Of a stretch of DNA of 64,000 nt, positions 11,361 to 20,279 are shown piece after piece (the stretch's first letter is position 1; the number at the start of each line of letters is the position of its first letter). The stretch lies in NCBI RefSeq assembly GCF_003148475.1, contig NZ_QGGG01000004.1, positions 186,001-250,000 of the forward strand. The letters run 5' to 3'. This stretch comes from Pseudaminobacter salicylatoxidans (GTDB taxonomy: Bacteria > Pseudomonadota > Alphaproteobacteria > Rhizobiales > Rhizobiaceae). Below the pieces are notes generated by a model. That model did not search any database, had not been told where the DNA came from, and worked only from the letters and a program-made list of their open reading frames with translations. The position numbers and the translations under genes were made by a program.

Positions 11361-13010
11361 ATGAAAATGGGAAAAATCAACTCGCGCTTTCGTCCGCTGC
11401 TTGCCGGCGCGGCCTTCTCGCTGCTGCTCGCTTCCGGGGGCATTGCGCCCGCTTTCGCCGCCACGCCGGCCGACACGCTGGTCCAGGCCTGGGCCATCGA
11501 CGACACCATCACGCTCGACCCGGCAGAATCCTTCGAGCTGAGCCCCGCGGAATTCCTCGGCAACGGCTATGACATGCTGGTGCGTCTCGACATCGACGAC
11601 ACCACCAAGGTGAAGGGCGGCGTTGCCGAAAGCTGGACCATTTCCGATGATGGCCTCACCTATACGTTCAAGCTGAAGCCGGGCATCAAGTTCGCCTCCG
11701 GCAATCCGATCACCGCCGAGGACGTCGCCTGGTCGTTCGAGCGCGTGGTCAAGCTCGACAAGAGCCCGGCCTTCATTCTCACCCAGTTCGGGCTAACCGG
11801 CGACAACGTCACCGAAAAGGCCAAGGCCGCGGACGAGAACACCTTCGTCCTCACTGTCGACAAGGCCTATGCGCCGAGCTTCGTGCTCAATTGCCTCACC
11901 GCGACGGTGGGCGCCGTGCTCGACAAGAAGCTGGTCATGGAGCATGCCCAGGCCACGACGCCGAGCGACGACTACAAATACGACACCGACTTCGGCTATG
12001 CGTGGATGAAGACCAACTATGCCGGCTCGGGTCCGTTCAAGATCCGCGACTGGCGCGCCAACGAGATCGTCGTGCTGGAGCGCAACGACAACTATTATGG
12101 CGAAAAGCCGGCTCTTGCCCGCGTCATCTACCGCCACGTCAAGGAAAGCGCGACCCAGCGCCTGATGCTCGAAGCCGGTGACGTCGATGTCGCCCGCAAT
12201 CTCGAACCAGGCGATCTCGAGGCCGTGGAGAAGAACGCCGACCTCACCACCACCAACGCACCGAAGGGCACCGTCTACTACATCAGCCTCAACCAGAAGA
12301 ACGAGAACCTGGCCAAGCCGGAAGTCCGCGAGGCCTTCAAATATCTCGTCGATTATGACGCGATCGGCGCCACCCTCATCAAGGGCATTGGCGAAATCCA
12401 CCAGACCTATCAGGTGAAAGGCGTTCTGGGCGCGCTCGACTCCAACCCTTACAAGTTCGACGTGGCCAAGGCCAAGGAACTGCTGGAGAAGGCCGGCCTG
12501 AAGGACGGCTTCTCCGTCACCTTCGACGTACGCAACGGCCAGCCGGTCACCGGCATCGCCGAGTCCTTCCAGCAGACCGCCGGCCAGGCGGGCGTGAAGA
12601 TCGAGATCATCCCCGGCGACGGCAAGCAGACGCTGACCAAGTATCGCGCTCGCAACCACGATATGTATATCGGCCAGTGGGGCATGGATTACTGGGACCC
12701 GAACACCAACGCCGACGCCTTCACCTCAAATCCGGACAACAGCGACGATGCGGCGGTGAAGTCGCTGGCATGGCGCAATGCCTGGGACATTCCGGAGCTG
12801 ACCAAGCAGGTGCAGGCCGCACTTCTGGAGCGCGACACCGACAAGCGCGCCGACATGTACAAGAAGCTGCAGCAGGAGGCTCTGGATACCAGCCCCTTCG
12901 TCATGCTCTTCCAGCAGATCGAAGTGGCCGGCGTGCGTGGCAACGTCAAGAATTACAAGCTCGGGCCGAGCTTCGATTCGAACTTCCTCGCCCCCGTCAC
13001 CAAGGAATGA
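11361..13010 (+). CDS. Peptide-type ABC transporter substrate-binding protein (SBP family 5)
   Basis: A 549-residue periplasmic receptor for peptides, nickel or related solutes. It has a clear Sec signal peptide with cleavage after AFA (about residue 34). The family-5 signature region ITAEDVAWSFERV follows, and YISLNQKN comes later. GGGGGA upstream sets the ATG at 11361. It is the first gene of a complete operon with two permeases and two ATPases. The family binds many ligands, so peptide is the default rather than a proven substrate. Confidence 0.92.
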   Translation: MKMGKINSRFRPLLAGAAFSLLLASGGIAPAFAATPADTLVQAWAIDDTITLDPAESFELSPAEFLGNGYDMLVRLDIDDTTKVKGGVAESWTISDDGLTYTFKLKPGIKFASGNPITAEDVAWSFERVVKLDKSPAFILTQFGLTGDNVTEKAKAADENTFVLTVDKAYAPSFVLNCLTATVGAVLDKKLVMEHAQATTPSDDYKYDTDFGYAWMKTNYAGSGPFKIRDWRANEIVVLERNDNYYGEKPALARVIYRHVKESATQRLMLEAGDVDVARNLEPGDLEAVEKNADLTTTNAPKGTVYYISLNQKNENLAKPEVREAFKYLVDYDAIGATLIKGIGEIHQTYQVKGVLGALDSNPYKFDVAKAKELLEKAGLKDGFSVTFDVRNGQPVTGIAESFQQTAGQAGVKIEIIPGDGKQTLTKYRARNHDMYIGQWGMDYWDPNTNADAFTSNPDNSDDAAVKSLAWRNAWDIPELTKQVQAALLERDTDKRADMYKKLQQEALDTSPFVMLFQQIEVAGVRGNVKNYKLGPSFDSNFLAPVTKE

Positions 13011-13028
13011 TCCCGAAGGATCAGTCCC

Positions 13029-14096
13029 TTGAGCACCACTGAAACGCAGATGCCGGCAAGGCGCGCCAGTCGGCGCGCCTATGCCACCCTGAAATCGGTC
13101 GTCAGCTTCCTGGTGATCGTCGCCACCACCTATCTCGGCCTGCTCGCCGTCACCTTCTTCATCGGCCGCGTCGTGCCGATCGATCCGGTGCTGGCGATTG
13201 TCGGCGACCGTGCGCCGGCGCATGTCGTCGAGCGCGTGCGGCAGGAGATGGGCTTCAACCTGCCCTACTACCAGCAGTTCATCCTTTATGTGAAAGGCGT
13301 GCTGCAGGGCGATTTCGGCACGTCGGTGCTGACCACCAACCCGGTCATGACCGACATTCGCCGCGTCTTCCCCGCAACCATGGAACTGGCCACCGTCGGC
13401 ACCGTCATCGGCGCCGCACTCGGTATTCCGCTCGGCGTTCTGGCGGCCGTCAAGCGCGGCAGCATAGCCGACCAGGTGGTGCGTATCGTCGGCCTCATCG
13501 GCTATTCGGTGCCGATCTTCTGGCTTGGCCTGCTTGCGCTGCTGGTCTTTTATGCGCGGCTCGGCTGGACGTCCGGTCCCGGCCGCATGGATGTGGTCTT
13601 CGAATACACTTTTACGCCCATCACCGGTTTCTACCTGATCGACGCGATCATCAATCGCGATTGGGCGGCATTCCGCGATGTGTTCTCGCACATCATCCTG
13701 CCGGGCTCCCTGCTCGGTTATTTCTCCATGGCCTATATCAGCCGCATGACGCGCTCCTTCATGCTGAACGAACTGCAACAGGAATATATCGTCGCCGCGC
13801 GCGCCAAGGGCCTGTCGGAAACCCGCATCATCTGGGGCCATGCGTTGCGCAACGCGGCCGTGCCGCTGGTGACGGTTATCGCGCTCTCCTATGCCGGCCT
13901 GCTTGAAGGCTCCGTGCTGACCGAAACCGTCTTCGCCTGGCCGGGGCTTGGCCTCTACATCACCAACTCGCTGCAGAACGCCGACATGAATGCGGTGCTG
14001 GGCGGCACCATCGTCATCGGATCCGTCTTCATCGCCATCAACCTGCTTTCCGACGTGCTCTACCGCATGCTCGATCCAAGGACGAGGACACGATGA
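13029..14096 (+). CDS. Peptide-type ABC transporter permease (DppB-like)
   Basis: A 355-residue membrane subunit with an N-terminal transmembrane helix (about 25-45) and the BPD transport domain. The EAA loop region contains ARAKGLSETRIIWGHALRNA. The start at 13029 is TTG with GAAGGA upstream; an ATG at 13050 is an alternative. It lies 18 nt after the binding-protein stop and overlaps the next permease by four bases. It pairs with that permease to form the pore. Confidence 0.92.
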   Translation: MSTTETQMPARRASRRAYATLKSVVSFLVIVATTYLGLLAVTFFIGRVVPIDPVLAIVGDRAPAHVVERVRQEMGFNLPYYQQFILYVKGVLQGDFGTSVLTTNPVMTDIRRVFPATMELATVGTVIGAALGIPLGVLAAVKRGSIADQVVRIVGLIGYSVPIFWLGLLALLVFYARLGWTSGPGRMDVVFEYTFTPITGFYLIDAIINRDWAAFRDVFSHIILPGSLLGYFSMAYISRMTRSFMLNELQQEYIVAARAKGLSETRIIWGHALRNAAVPLVTVIALSYAGLLEGSVLTETVFAWPGLGLYITNSLQNADMNAVLGGTIVIGSVFIAINLLSDVLYRMLDPRTRTR

Positions 14097-15010
14097 GCGA
14101 CGCCGCAATGACCCGTCGCGAATGGCTGCTGACCGACCGGCCGCAGTCTCGCATGCAGGCCCGGCTCGGCCGTGCCTATCTCACCTGGCGGCGCTTCACC
14201 GCCAACAAGCTTGCCGTCATCGGCATGCTCATCATCCTGGGGCTCATCTTCGTCGCCATCTTCGCGCCGCTGCTGGCGCCCGATTCGCCCTATATCGGCG
14301 ATCTGGCCAAATCCCGCCTGCTGCCGCCGACCGCCGAGCACTGGCTCGGCACCGACGATCAGGGCCGGGACATTCTTTCGCGCCTGATCTACGGCTCGCG
14401 GCTCACCTTGCAGGTGGTGATCCTGGTTGCCGTCATCGCGGCCCCCATCGGCCTGCTCGTCGGCACGGTTGCCGGCTATGCCGGCGGCTGGGTCGACGCG
14501 GTCCTGATGCGCATCACCGACATCTTCCTCGCCTTCCCCAAGCTGGTGCTGGCGCTGGCTTTCGTCGCAGCCCTCGGGCCCGGCATCGGCAACGCCATCA
14601 TCGCGATTGCCATCACCTCCTGGCCGCCCTATGCGCGCATAGCGCGCGCCGAGACGCTGACGGTGCGCAACTCCGACTACATCTCGGCCGTGCGACTGAT
14701 GGGGGCCTCGCCCTGGCGCATCGTGCTGCGCCACATCATGCCGCTGTGCATTTCCTCTCTCATCGTGCGGGTCACGCTCGACATGGCAGGCATCATCCTC
14801 ACCGCCGCCGGCCTCGGCTTCCTCGGCCTCGGCGCGCAGCCGCCGCTGCCCGAGTGGGGCGCCATGATCGCCTCCGGACGCCGCTTCATCCTCGACCAAT
14901 GGTGGGTGGCCGCCATGCCCGGCTTCGCCATCCTCGTCGTCAGCCTCGGCTTCAACCTGCTGGGCGACGGCTTGCGCGATGCGCTCGATCCGCGGGGCAG
15001 CGGTCAATGA
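14093..15010 (+). CDS. Peptide-type ABC transporter permease (DppC-like)
   Basis: A 305-residue second membrane subunit. The N-terminal region with a helix near 38-60 (OppC N-terminal type) is followed by LGTDDQGRDILSRLIYGSR, a hallmark of DppC/OppC proteins. The EAA loop is at AVRLMGASPWRIVLRHIMP. It overlaps both neighbours by ATGA, showing a translationally coupled operon. Confidence 0.93.
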   Translation: MSDAAMTRREWLLTDRPQSRMQARLGRAYLTWRRFTANKLAVIGMLIILGLIFVAIFAPLLAPDSPYIGDLAKSRLLPPTAEHWLGTDDQGRDILSRLIYGSRLTLQVVILVAVIAAPIGLLVGTVAGYAGGWVDAVLMRITDIFLAFPKLVLALAFVAALGPGIGNAIIAIAITSWPPYARIARAETLTVRNSDYISAVRLMGASPWRIVLRHIMPLCISSLIVRVTLDMAGIILTAAGLGFLGLGAQPPLPEWGAMIASGRRFILDQWWVAAMPGFAILVVSLGFNLLGDGLRDALDPRGSGQ

Positions 15011-15840
15011 ACGCGCTTCTCGAAGTCGAGGATCTGCGCGTCTCCTTCCCCACCCGCACCGGCGTGGTGGAGGCAGTGCGCGGCGTTTCCTTCACGCTCG
15101 GCCGCGAGCGGCTGGGCATCGTCGGCGAGTCCGGTTCGGGCAAGTCGCAAACCGGTCGTGCCATCATGGGCCTGACGCCCGAGCATGGCCGGATCACGGC
15201 AAGCAAGCTGGAGTTCAACGGCATAGACCTGCTCAAGGCCTCCACGGCCGAGCGGCGCGCGTTGCGCGGCAACCGCATCGCCATGATCCTGCAGGACCCG
15301 AAATATTCGCTCAACCCGGTCATGACCATCGGCCGCCAGATCGTCGAGACGCTGCGCGCGCACGAGCCGGTCGGCCGGGGGGAGGCGCGCAGGCGCGCGC
15401 TCGACATGCTGGCCGCCGTGCAAATCCGCGACCCGGAGCGCGTCTTCGACCTCTACCCGCACGAAGTGTCGGGCGGCATGGGCCAACGCGCCATGATCGC
15501 CATGATGTTGGTGGCCGGCCCCGAACTGCTGATCGCCGACGAACCGACATCGGCGCTCGACGTCACCGTGCAGCTCGACGTGCTGGGCATCCTCAACCGG
15601 CTGGTGGCCGAGCGCGGCATGGGGCTCATCTTCATCTCGCACGACCTGCGGCTGGTGTCGTCCTTCTGCGACCGCGTCATCGTCATGTATGCCGGCAAGA
15701 TCGTGGAGGAGCTGCCGGCCTCGAATCTTGCGCAGGCCGAGCATCCTTATACGCGCGGCCTGCTCAACTGCATGCCCAAGATCGGCGCCGACCGGCATCC
15801 GCTGCCCGTGCTCGACCGCAAACCGGAGTGGGCGCTATGA
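15007..15840 (+). CDS. Peptide-type ABC transporter ATP-binding protein (DppD-like)
   Basis: A 277-residue ATPase. Walker A is GESGSGKSQ (about residue 38), the signature is a variant VSGGMGQR, and Walker B is LLIADEPTSALD. The extended C-terminus has the oligopeptide-transporter tail pattern AEHPYTRGLLNCMPKIG. The ATG overlaps the preceding stop by ATGA. It forms a heterodimer with the next gene product. Confidence 0.93.
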   Translation: MNALLEVEDLRVSFPTRTGVVEAVRGVSFTLGRERLGIVGESGSGKSQTGRAIMGLTPEHGRITASKLEFNGIDLLKASTAERRALRGNRIAMILQDPKYSLNPVMTIGRQIVETLRAHEPVGRGEARRRALDMLAAVQIRDPERVFDLYPHEVSGGMGQRAMIAMMLVAGPELLIADEPTSALDVTVQLDVLGILNRLVAERGMGLIFISHDLRLVSSFCDRVIVMYAGKIVEELPASNLAQAEHPYTRGLLNCMPKIGADRHPLPVLDRKPEWAL

Positions 15841-16586
15841 CCCCGGCTCTCGCCATCGACAGGCTTCGCGTCACTTTCGACGAGTTTGTCGCGCTGAAGG
15901 ATGTCAGCCTGACGGTCGCGCCGGGCGAATCCTTCGGGCTGGTGGGCGAATCCGGCTCCGGCAAGTCCACGCTGCTGCGCGCAGTGGCCGGCCTCGCGCC
16001 CGTAACCGGCGGCTCCATCGAGGTGAATGGCAAGCGGCTCGGCGAAAAACGCGACAAGGAGTTCTACCGCCAGGTGCAGATGGTGTTCCAGGACCCTTAC
16101 GGGTCGCTGCACCCGCGCCAGACGGTCGATCGCCTGCTGCTGGAGCCGCTGGCGATCCATGGCTTCGACGACACCGAAAAGCGCATCGCACGGGCGCTCG
16201 ACGAAGTGGGGCTCGGCTCCAGCTTCCGCTTCCGCTATTCGCACCAGCTTTCCGGCGGCCAGCGCCAGCGCGTGGCCATCGCCCGCGCGCTGATCCTCGA
16301 ACCGTCCATCCTTCTGCTCGACGAGCCGACCTCGGCGCTCGACGCCTCGGTGCAGGCGGAAGTGCTGAACCTGCTGGAGCAGGTGCGCGCGGCCCGCAAG
16401 CTCACCTTCATCATGGTCAGCCATGACCTCGCCGTCGTCACCCATATGTGCGACCGGCTGATGGTGATGCAGCATGGACAGGAGGTGGAGCTGCTTTCCT
16501 CCGCCGACCTCGCCACCCGCAATGTGGCGCAGGACTATACGCGCAGCCTTCTCACCGCCAGTGAGGGGTTCCGGCGCAGCGCCTGA
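15837..16586 (+). CDS. Peptide-type ABC transporter ATP-binding protein (DppF-like)
   Basis: A 249-residue ATPase with Walker A GESGSGKST, signature LSGGQRQRVAIARAL and Walker B LLLDEPTSALDASV. It is shorter than typical DppF (about 320-330 residues) because the C-terminal oligopeptide tail is reduced, ending YTRSLLTASEGFRRSA. The start overlaps the previous stop by ATGA and it closes the five-gene import operon. Confidence 0.92.
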   Translation: MTPALAIDRLRVTFDEFVALKDVSLTVAPGESFGLVGESGSGKSTLLRAVAGLAPVTGGSIEVNGKRLGEKRDKEFYRQVQMVFQDPYGSLHPRQTVDRLLLEPLAIHGFDDTEKRIARALDEVGLGSSFRFRYSHQLSGGQRQRVAIARALILEPSILLLDEPTSALDASVQAEVLNLLEQVRAARKLTFIMVSHDLAVVTHMCDRLMVMQHGQEVELLSSADLATRNVAQDYTRSLLTASEGFRRSA

Positions 16587-16767
16587 CTACGCTGTCCGCG
16601 ACCTTTCACCTGTGGGTTTCGTCCTCGGGCTTGCGCAACCACCTTGCCGGGATGTTAAAGAAAAGCCTGCGTTCATGAGGCTCGCAACTGAGTCTCACGC
16701 AGTTCCGCACATGCCGTCGGCAGGCAATCGCAACAACGAAACTCGTCCGGTGCGTCGAGGAGGCGCA

Positions 16768-18279
16768 ATGAAGGTAGGCATTGACATAGGTTCGGGCACC
16801 AACGGCACCTCTGCAATGCTCGACCTTGAGGAGTTGCTGGCAACCCGCCTTCTGGTGCAGGGCAATTCCGGTTCCGGCAAGTCGCATCTCCTGCGTCGCC
16901 TGCTGGAACAGAGCGCGCCCTGGGTGCAGCAATGCGTGATCGACCCCGAGGGCGATTTCGTCTCGCTCGCCGACAAATTCGGCCATGTCGTGGTCGATGC
17001 CGCGCGCACCGAGGCCGAACTGACCCGCATCGCCTCGCGCATTCGCCAGCATCGCGTTTCGGTCATCTTCAATCTGGAAGGGCTTGAAGTCGACCAGCAG
17101 ATGCGCGCCGCCGCCGCCTTCCTCGGCGGCCTCTTCGATGCCGAGCGCGACCACTGGTATCCGGTGCTGGTGGTGGTGGACGAGGCCCAGCTTTTCGCGC
17201 CTTCCGCCGCGGGTGAGGTCGCCGACGACGCCCGGCGCCTGTCGCTTGCCGCCATGACCAACCTGATGTGCCGCGGCCGCAAGCGCGGCCTGGCCGGCGT
17301 CATCGCCACCCAGCGCCTCGCCAAGCTTGCCAAGAACGTCGCGGCGGAAGCGTCCAACTTCCTCATGGGCCGCACCTTCCTCGACATCGACATGGCGCGC
17401 GCCGCCGACCTGCTCGGCATGGAAAAGCGTCAAGCGGAAATGTTCCGCGACCTTGGGCGCGGCCACTTCGTCGCCCTCGGCCCGGCGGTCGCACGGCGCC
17501 CGCTGCAGGTCGTCATCGGCTCGGTCGAGACCGCGCCGCGCTCGTCCAGCCCCAGATTGATGCCGTTGCCGGAAACCGCGCCTGAGGACGTCGAAGACCT
17601 GATCTTCACGCCGGGGCCGGAAGAGCGGCGCCCGGTTATCAAGCGCCCCGCACCGCCGCCGCCAACGCCCACGGCAGACATTCTTGCCCAGCTTTCGCAG
17701 CCCAGGCCCGCGCCGGAAGCGCCCTCCGAGCCGGTATTCGAGATCATCGACGAGGCGGATCGTGACGCACGCATCGAGACGGTGCTGCGCGAAATACTGG
17801 AAGACGCCGATGCCGCCTTCCGCTCGGACGCCATTCTCTATCAGGATTTTCTCGTCCGCTGCCGCATCCGCCGCGTGCCGGGGGAACCGCTGGAATTGCC
17901 GGCCTTCCGCCGCAAGCTCGCGGTCGCGCGCTCCGGCGTCGACAACGCCACCGCGTCCAGCGACACCTGGCAGCAGGCGCTGGAGCTTTCCGCCAGCGTG
18001 CCGGAAGACGTGCAGGGCGTGTTCCTCGTCGTCGCACAGGCTGCCGTCACTGGCGCGCCCTGCCCTTCGGATGCCGCGCTGGCACGCTCCTACGGCACCC
18101 ATTCGACGCGCCGCGCACGCCGCCTTCTCACCTATTTCGAGGAACTGGGCCTTGCGGTGGTGCGCACCGATTTTCGCGGCAATCGCGTGGTCGCGTTCCC
18201 CGATCTCAACTGCGAGACCGCACCCGGCGATCCCAACCTTCCCGACGACCTCGCCGACGAGCAATTCGCAGCCGAATAA
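16768..18279 (+). CDS. HerA/DUF87-like ATP-binding protein
   Basis: A 503-residue ATPase of the HerA/FtsK superfamily. Walker A is GNSGSGKSH (residues 32-40) and Walker B is VLVVVDEAQLF (about 131-141). CRGRKRGLAGVIATQRL follows, resembling the sensor and arginine-finger region of HerA-like proteins. After about residue 270 comes a proline-rich linker, then a roughly 150-residue C-terminal part ending in a helix-turn-helix-like stretch (STRRARRLLTYFEELGLAVV). GAGGAGG before the ATG at 16768 supports the start. No NurA nuclease or secretion genes are nearby, so the role, possibly DNA translocation, is open. Confidence 0.82.
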   Translation: MKVGIDIGSGTNGTSAMLDLEELLATRLLVQGNSGSGKSHLLRRLLEQSAPWVQQCVIDPEGDFVSLADKFGHVVVDAARTEAELTRIASRIRQHRVSVIFNLEGLEVDQQMRAAAAFLGGLFDAERDHWYPVLVVVDEAQLFAPSAAGEVADDARRLSLAAMTNLMCRGRKRGLAGVIATQRLAKLAKNVAAEASNFLMGRTFLDIDMARAADLLGMEKRQAEMFRDLGRGHFVALGPAVARRPLQVVIGSVETAPRSSSPRLMPLPETAPEDVEDLIFTPGPEERRPVIKRPAPPPPTPTADILAQLSQPRPAPEAPSEPVFEIIDEADRDARIETVLREILEDADAAFRSDAILYQDFLVRCRIRRVPGEPLELPAFRRKLAVARSGVDNATASSDTWQQALELSASVPEDVQGVFLVVAQAAVTGAPCPSDAALARSYGTHSTRRARRLLTYFEELGLAVVRTDFRGNRVVAFPDLNCETAPGDPNLPDDLADEQFAAE

Positions 18280-18432
18280 CGCTGGGAACAGAGGGCACTG
18301 CCCGGCAGATAGATCGCGATTTCAAGCAAAACGCAGCTTTTGCAGCCCAGCCCGGAACTTTTTCCAGCCTGGCGAGTTTTCTCAATGCGCCGGGCGACAT
18401 CCCCCTCTACGCCCGCCGTGCCCTTACTCAAC

Positions 18433-18463
18433 AGCCGCCTCGCCACGAGGCGGCTTTCTTTTT
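18433..18463 (+). terminator. Rho-independent terminator
   Basis: A perfect 10-bp stem (AGCCGCCTCG and complement) with a 3-nt loop is followed by TTCTTTTT. It lies about 150 nt after the HerA-like gene and probably ends that transcript. The 150 nt between hold no recognisable gene; a small RNA ending here cannot be excluded. Confidence 0.85.
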
Positions 18464-18603
18464 GCCCGGATGGCCCGATTGCGGGTAAGGCGACTATCCT
18501 GCCACCATTAGGCATTTGGTAATTTGTTTAAAGGTTTAGTGAATACGGCAACAGGCTTTTCAAGATGGGCGGGGAGGCGTGCGAAAGTTCGGAGTCCACG
18601 CAG

Positions 18604-18747
18604 ATGCTCTTTGCCCGTATGGGAGTCGTCCTTCTGATTTCAGCGATTTTCGCCGCCATGCTCGCCGGCGTGGTCCATATGACAGGCAAGTTCGACCGCG
18701 ACGGCTTGTGCCGCCTTTCCAGCCAGACCGCATGCCTGCGCCCCTGA
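18604..18747 (+). CDS. Small single-span membrane protein
   Basis: A possible 47-residue protein with one hydrophobic helix (about residues 7-27) and a short Cys-containing tail (LCRLSSQTACLRP). The ATG at 18604 is preferred over the in-frame ATG at 18565 because CGGAG lies at suitable spacing. It follows the terminator at 18463. I do not recognise the family; at this length coding status is uncertain. Confidence 0.4.
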   Translation: MLFARMGVVLLISAIFAAMLAGVVHMTGKFDRDGLCRLSSQTACLRP

Positions 18748-18778
18748 TAGGGGCGACGTCCTATGCGGGGCAAAAACC

Positions 18779-19144
18779 CTACTGGCAGACATATTTCACG
18801 CGACCGCCGGCCTGCGTAACGTTGCGGCAGGTTACCGGCGCGGGAGGATCGGCGGAAACGGGCGGCTGCGCGACCGGTTTCTGCACCGCTGTCCGGCGCG
18901 GACGCGGCTGCGCTTTTCGGACCGGTTGGGAACGCGCCGCAACGACCGGCTGCGGTGCGGGAGGCGGCGCGGGAAAAACTGCGTCGGCCGGAGCGGTTGA
19001 GGCGCGGCGCTTGAACCAGCCTGGTGTTTCGTAGACTGGCCGGTGAAATTCGATGGAACCGTCGGACGTGCGCGTACAACCGGTCGTTAGCGCTCCCAGG
19101 CAAGCCACAGCAAGTATCGTCAGGCCGGGCCGAACAGCATTCAT
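18779..19144 (-). CDS. Proline-rich putative lipoprotein
   Basis: A 121-residue protein with an N-terminal hydrophobic segment and a lipobox-like LTTGC at about residue 23, so probably lipid-anchored. The middle is rich in Pro, Arg and Ala, and the C-terminus has two cysteines (VTCRNVTQ and KYVCQ) that could pair. The ATG at 19144 is chosen for the GGAG upstream; an in-frame ATG at 19159 would add five residues. Function unknown. Confidence 0.65.
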   Translation of the reverse strand: MNAVRPGLTILAVACLGALTTGCTRTSDGSIEFHRPVYETPGWFKRRASTAPADAVFPAPPPAPQPVVAARSQPVRKAQPRPRRTAVQKPVAQPPVSADPPAPVTCRNVTQAGGRVKYVCQ

Positions 19145-19318
19145 TCTCGCATTCTCCATGCCGCGCCGGCAGCCATAATGGCTGCGGCGGCAACGGTACG
19201 GACATTGCCAGAACCCGGCGCGTTCGTCAGGTCCGACACCGGCCTGGAATGACAAATTTCGTCCCTGTTGTTTCACCGCCACGCTGCCGGAAACAGCAGA
19301 CGCGGCAACACCCGCCCG

Positions 19319-19699
19319 TCAACGACGAAGGACCGGGCATCCGCGCTCCCGCGCGAAGGTCACAAGCACGCGCCGTCCTTCGGAGCGGCCGCTGACCTCG
19401 ATGAAGCGGCGACCGACATCTTCGATGCGCACACGCCGCAATCCCAGGCGTTCCGCCTTGTCCAGCGCCTGTTCAGGCGAACATCCGCGACGTTCACCGC
19501 GATAGTCGCGCCGGTATTCGTCGCGGCAACGCGGATCGTAGCGATTGCTTTCGCGGCGGCAATCCGGGCCGATGATGACGCGTCCGCCCTGCTCATCGAG
19601 TTCGAACTGCATTTGGGCGCTGGCGATGTGAGGTGTCGTCGCGATACCGCCGAGACAGATCAGCGCCGACAAGGTTGAGCGACGAACGAACGAGAACAT
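19319..19699 (-). CDS. Exported protein with PepSY-like C-terminal region
   Basis: A 126-residue protein with a Sec signal peptide (cleavage after IASA near residue 26) and an arginine-rich middle. The C-terminal stretch GCSPEQALDKAERLGLRR resembles PepSY-like secreted proteins common in Hyphomicrobiales. The ATG at 19699 gives a proper signal peptide and has GGAGATAC upstream; the open frame extends further but would bury the signal. Function unknown. Confidence 0.65.
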   Translation of the reverse strand: MFSFVRRSTLSALICLGGIATTPHIASAQMQFELDEQGGRVIIGPDCRRESNRYDPRCRDEYRRDYRGERRGCSPEQALDKAERLGLRRVRIEDVGRRFIEVSGRSEGRRVLVTFARERGCPVLRR

Positions 19700-19865
19700 G
19701 GCCGTATCTCCAGTTTGACGCAAAAACGTGCGGATCGGACTTTGGTTCATCCCGCAACCGATCAACAATTGAAAAGATTGCGCCTACCCGCACCGCGCGG
19801 CCGCGCCATATTTGTGCGTGTCCGGCACGGCCGCCCTGCCGGCATTTTCTGGGGAATTGGCAATC

Positions 19866-20177
19866 ATGGAACGGTTCGTCCGTTGTACCGCATTGGCTCC
19901 TGCTCTCGCTCTGGTGGCGACAACCTCAGCGCTGGCGGCTTCACCGGATATGTCCGGAGCCGCCGAAGCGATGTGGGAGCGGCGCATGGCGCGATTGATC
20001 CGAAACGCCGGGCACTGGTGCGATGAAGTCCGCGACATAACGCTCGACAAACGCCAGTCGACGCAGATCCGCAAGACTGTGCTCGTAACCTGCAGCGATG
20101 GCCGACATTTTGCGCAATATGAGCTGATCGTGGACCGGGACAATCAGCTGAAATCCATAAATCCCATCCCCCGCTGA
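19866..20177 (+). CDS. Small exported hypothetical protein
   Basis: A 103-residue protein with a signal peptide (cleavage after ALA near residue 24) and a mature part with two cysteines (HWCDEV and VTCSDG) that may form a disulfide. It is monocistronic, divergent from the PepSY-like gene and upstream of purE. I do not recognise the family. Confidence 0.6.
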   Translation: MERFVRCTALAPALALVATTSALAASPDMSGAAEAMWERRMARLIRNAGHWCDEVRDITLDKRQSTQIRKTVLVTCSDGRHFAQYELIVDRDNQLKSINPIPR

Positions 20178-20279
20178 TTGCAGCGCAACGGGCGGGAACC
20201 GCACCGCATGGTGTTCGTTTCTGCGGTGGCATCGCTTGCGGGGCGGCGCGCATTTCGCTAATGCCACGGAACGCCGGCC

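Noticed and set aside
18280-18432. tRNA or other known structural RNA before the terminator at 18433
   Set aside because: I could not fold a cloverleaf on either strand or find tmRNA, SRP RNA or RNase P signatures.
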